This document shows positions 5,026 through 5,904 of a stretch of 5,904 nucleotides of DNA, piece by piece (the stretch's first letter is position 1; each line of letters opens with the position of its first letter). The DNA is from an uncultured Anaerolineaceae bacterium. GTDB lineage: Bacteria > Chloroflexota > Anaerolineae > Anaerolineales > Anaerolineaceae. A program made the translations under genes and the position numbers. The stretch lies in the NCBI GenBank assembly GCA_937907495.1, contig CALESS010000194.1, forward strand, positions 1 to 5,904, written 5' to 3'. The notes under the pieces were generated by a model. It was not told the DNA's origin. It saw nothing but the letters and a program-made list of their open reading frames with translations, and did no database searches.

Positions 5026-5904
5026 ATGTCGAACGAGAACGTGAACTTGATTCCTCCGGTTGACCCGGTGATTGAACCCCAATCCGAACCGAAGAAGCGC
5101 CGGCCGCGCCGCTGGCTGGTTATTCTCATAGGCCTCTTGCTCCTCATTATAGGCGGAGGCATTGGTGGTTGGATCGGCTATCAGCAAGCCCTGGCAGAGC
5201 GCATCCAAAAAGCCAATGAGAAAGTGACGGTTGAAACTGCCACGCAGTATGAACTAGCCCTGGTGGATTTTCGCGAAGGCAGGTTTTCCATTGCCCGCCA
5301 GCGCCTGGAATACATCATCGGTATCAACCCGACCTTTCCCGGGGCGGCAGATAAACTCTCCGAGGTGATGGCAGCGGAGATGCTGGCCCTCACGCCCACC
5401 GTCACACCCACGCCCACGCCCACTCCCGTCACGCCCACACCAGATATGCGCGGCGTGGAGGCGCAATACAACACCATCCTGGATTTGATGCGCGCCGAAG
5501 ACTGGAATGGGGCGATTGAAGCCATTGAAACCCTGCGCAAGGCTGATTTGACCTACCGGGCGGTGGATGTGGATGGCCTGTATTACATCAGCCTGCGCTA
5601 CCGCGGCTTGCGCAAAATTCTAGTGGAAGGCAACCTGGAAGGCGGCACCTACGACCTGGCTCTGGCCGCCCGCTTTGGCCCGTTGGATCGGGAAGCGGAC
5701 AGCTACCGAATCTGGGCCCGGATGTACATCACCGGGGCTTCCTTCTGGAAAGTGAACTGGGAAAAAGTCATCGAATACTTCGTTCAAGTGGCGCCTGCGT
5801 TCCCCAATATGCGGGATGGCTCGAATATGACTGCCAATGAACGCTTGCGCCAGGCCTATTTTGAATATGGCAAGAAGCTGATGCTCGAGGAGCGCTCCTG
5901 TGAA
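5026..5904 (+). CDS. Membrane-anchored TPR-like repeat protein (3' end outside window)
   Basis: The visible 293 residues have no stop before the right edge. A short acidic/proline-rich cytoplasmic segment (1-22) and the basic patch KKRRPRR (23-29) lead into one membrane helix (about 30-51, with a Gly-rich end), giving an N-in, C-out anchor. Outside comes a helical repeat (72-115) with FREGRFSIARQRLEYII and NPTFPG. A Thr-Pro linker of alternating TP/VTP units follows (123-139), then a second repeat (145-172, with RAEDWNGAIEAIETL) and a third (about 227-263, with WEKVIEYFVQVAPAFPNM). These look like diverged tetratricopeptide repeats. Such TP linkers between extracytoplasmic modules are common in Anaerolineae. 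No enzyme motif is visible. A protein-binding or envelope scaffold role is inferred; the neighbour murJ is suggestive but the gene seems to have its own promoter. Specific function unknown. Confidence 0.85.
   Translation, partial: MSNENVNLIPPVDPVIEPQSEPKKRRPRRWLVILIGLLLLIIGGGIGGWIGYQQALAERIQKANEKVTVETATQYELALVDFREGRFSIARQRLEYIIGINPTFPGAADKLSEVMAAEMLALTPTVTPTPTPTPVTPTPDMRGVEAQYNTILDLMRAEDWNGAIEAIETLRKADLTYRAVDVDGLYYISLRYRGLRKILVEGNLEGGTYDLALAARFGPLDREADSYRIWARMYITGASFWKVNWEKVIEYFVQVAPAFPNMRDGSNMTANERLRQAYFEYGKKLMLEERSCE
5392..5442 (+). repeat. Low-complexity Thr-Pro codon repeat
   Basis: Alternating ACN and CCN codons, with two GTC insertions, encode the Thr-Pro linker (residues 123-139) of the repeat protein. 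At DNA level this makes a short, imperfect repeat of ACGCCC units. It is coding low complexity likely to vary in length between strains, not a mobile or regulatory repeat. Confidence 0.8.

Noticed and set aside
5392..5442. Short DNA repeats as a CRISPR or regulatory array
   Set aside because: They are in-frame Thr-Pro codons without spacers and are explained by the protein linker.

Overview
The window reads as a compact chromosomal segment from a GC-rich bacterium, most plausibly a Chloroflexota member of the Anaerolineae type. This placement is an inference. It rests on a membrane-anchored repeat protein with a Thr-Pro linker typical of that group, a diverged MurJ, and TATAAT-type boxes lying directly against start codons. 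No rRNA, tRNA, CRISPR array, insertion sequence or phage gene is visible, and coding density is close to complete.

Left half, minus strand (positions 2570 down to 1): four co-directional genes. They are a short, diverged RsmI-like tetrapyrrole-fold methyltransferase, a PadR-family winged-helix regulator, the molybdate-binding lipoprotein ModA, and the ModB permease, which runs off the left edge. padR, modA and modB are packed as one transcription unit: the modA ribosome-binding site is made from the last two padR codons, and the modA stop and modB start share one base. Just ahead of padR lies a perfect 16-bp inverted repeat with a 5-nt spacer. It covers both a TATAAT box and the first bases of the padR start codon, which is the layout expected of an autoregulatory operator. 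A PadR-type switch on a molybdate uptake operon is the most interesting feature, because the usual regulators are ModE or the Moco riboswitch.

Centre: a 78-bp divergent intergenic region separates the methyltransferase from the rightward genes.

Right half, plus strand (2649 to 5904): a ZIP-family metal transporter of the GufA type, then 4 nt later a MurJ-like lipid II flippase. After a 30-bp gap containing its own TATAAT box comes a membrane-anchored, TPR-like repeat protein that runs off the right edge. The metal transporter and flippase are probably cotranscribed. The last gene appears to have its own promoter and possibly a leaderless start.

Most of the window is ordinary. The points worth a second look are the PadR/operator/mod arrangement, the non-canonical motifs of the RsmI-like enzyme, the two apparently leaderless starts, and the repeat architecture of the terminal gene.
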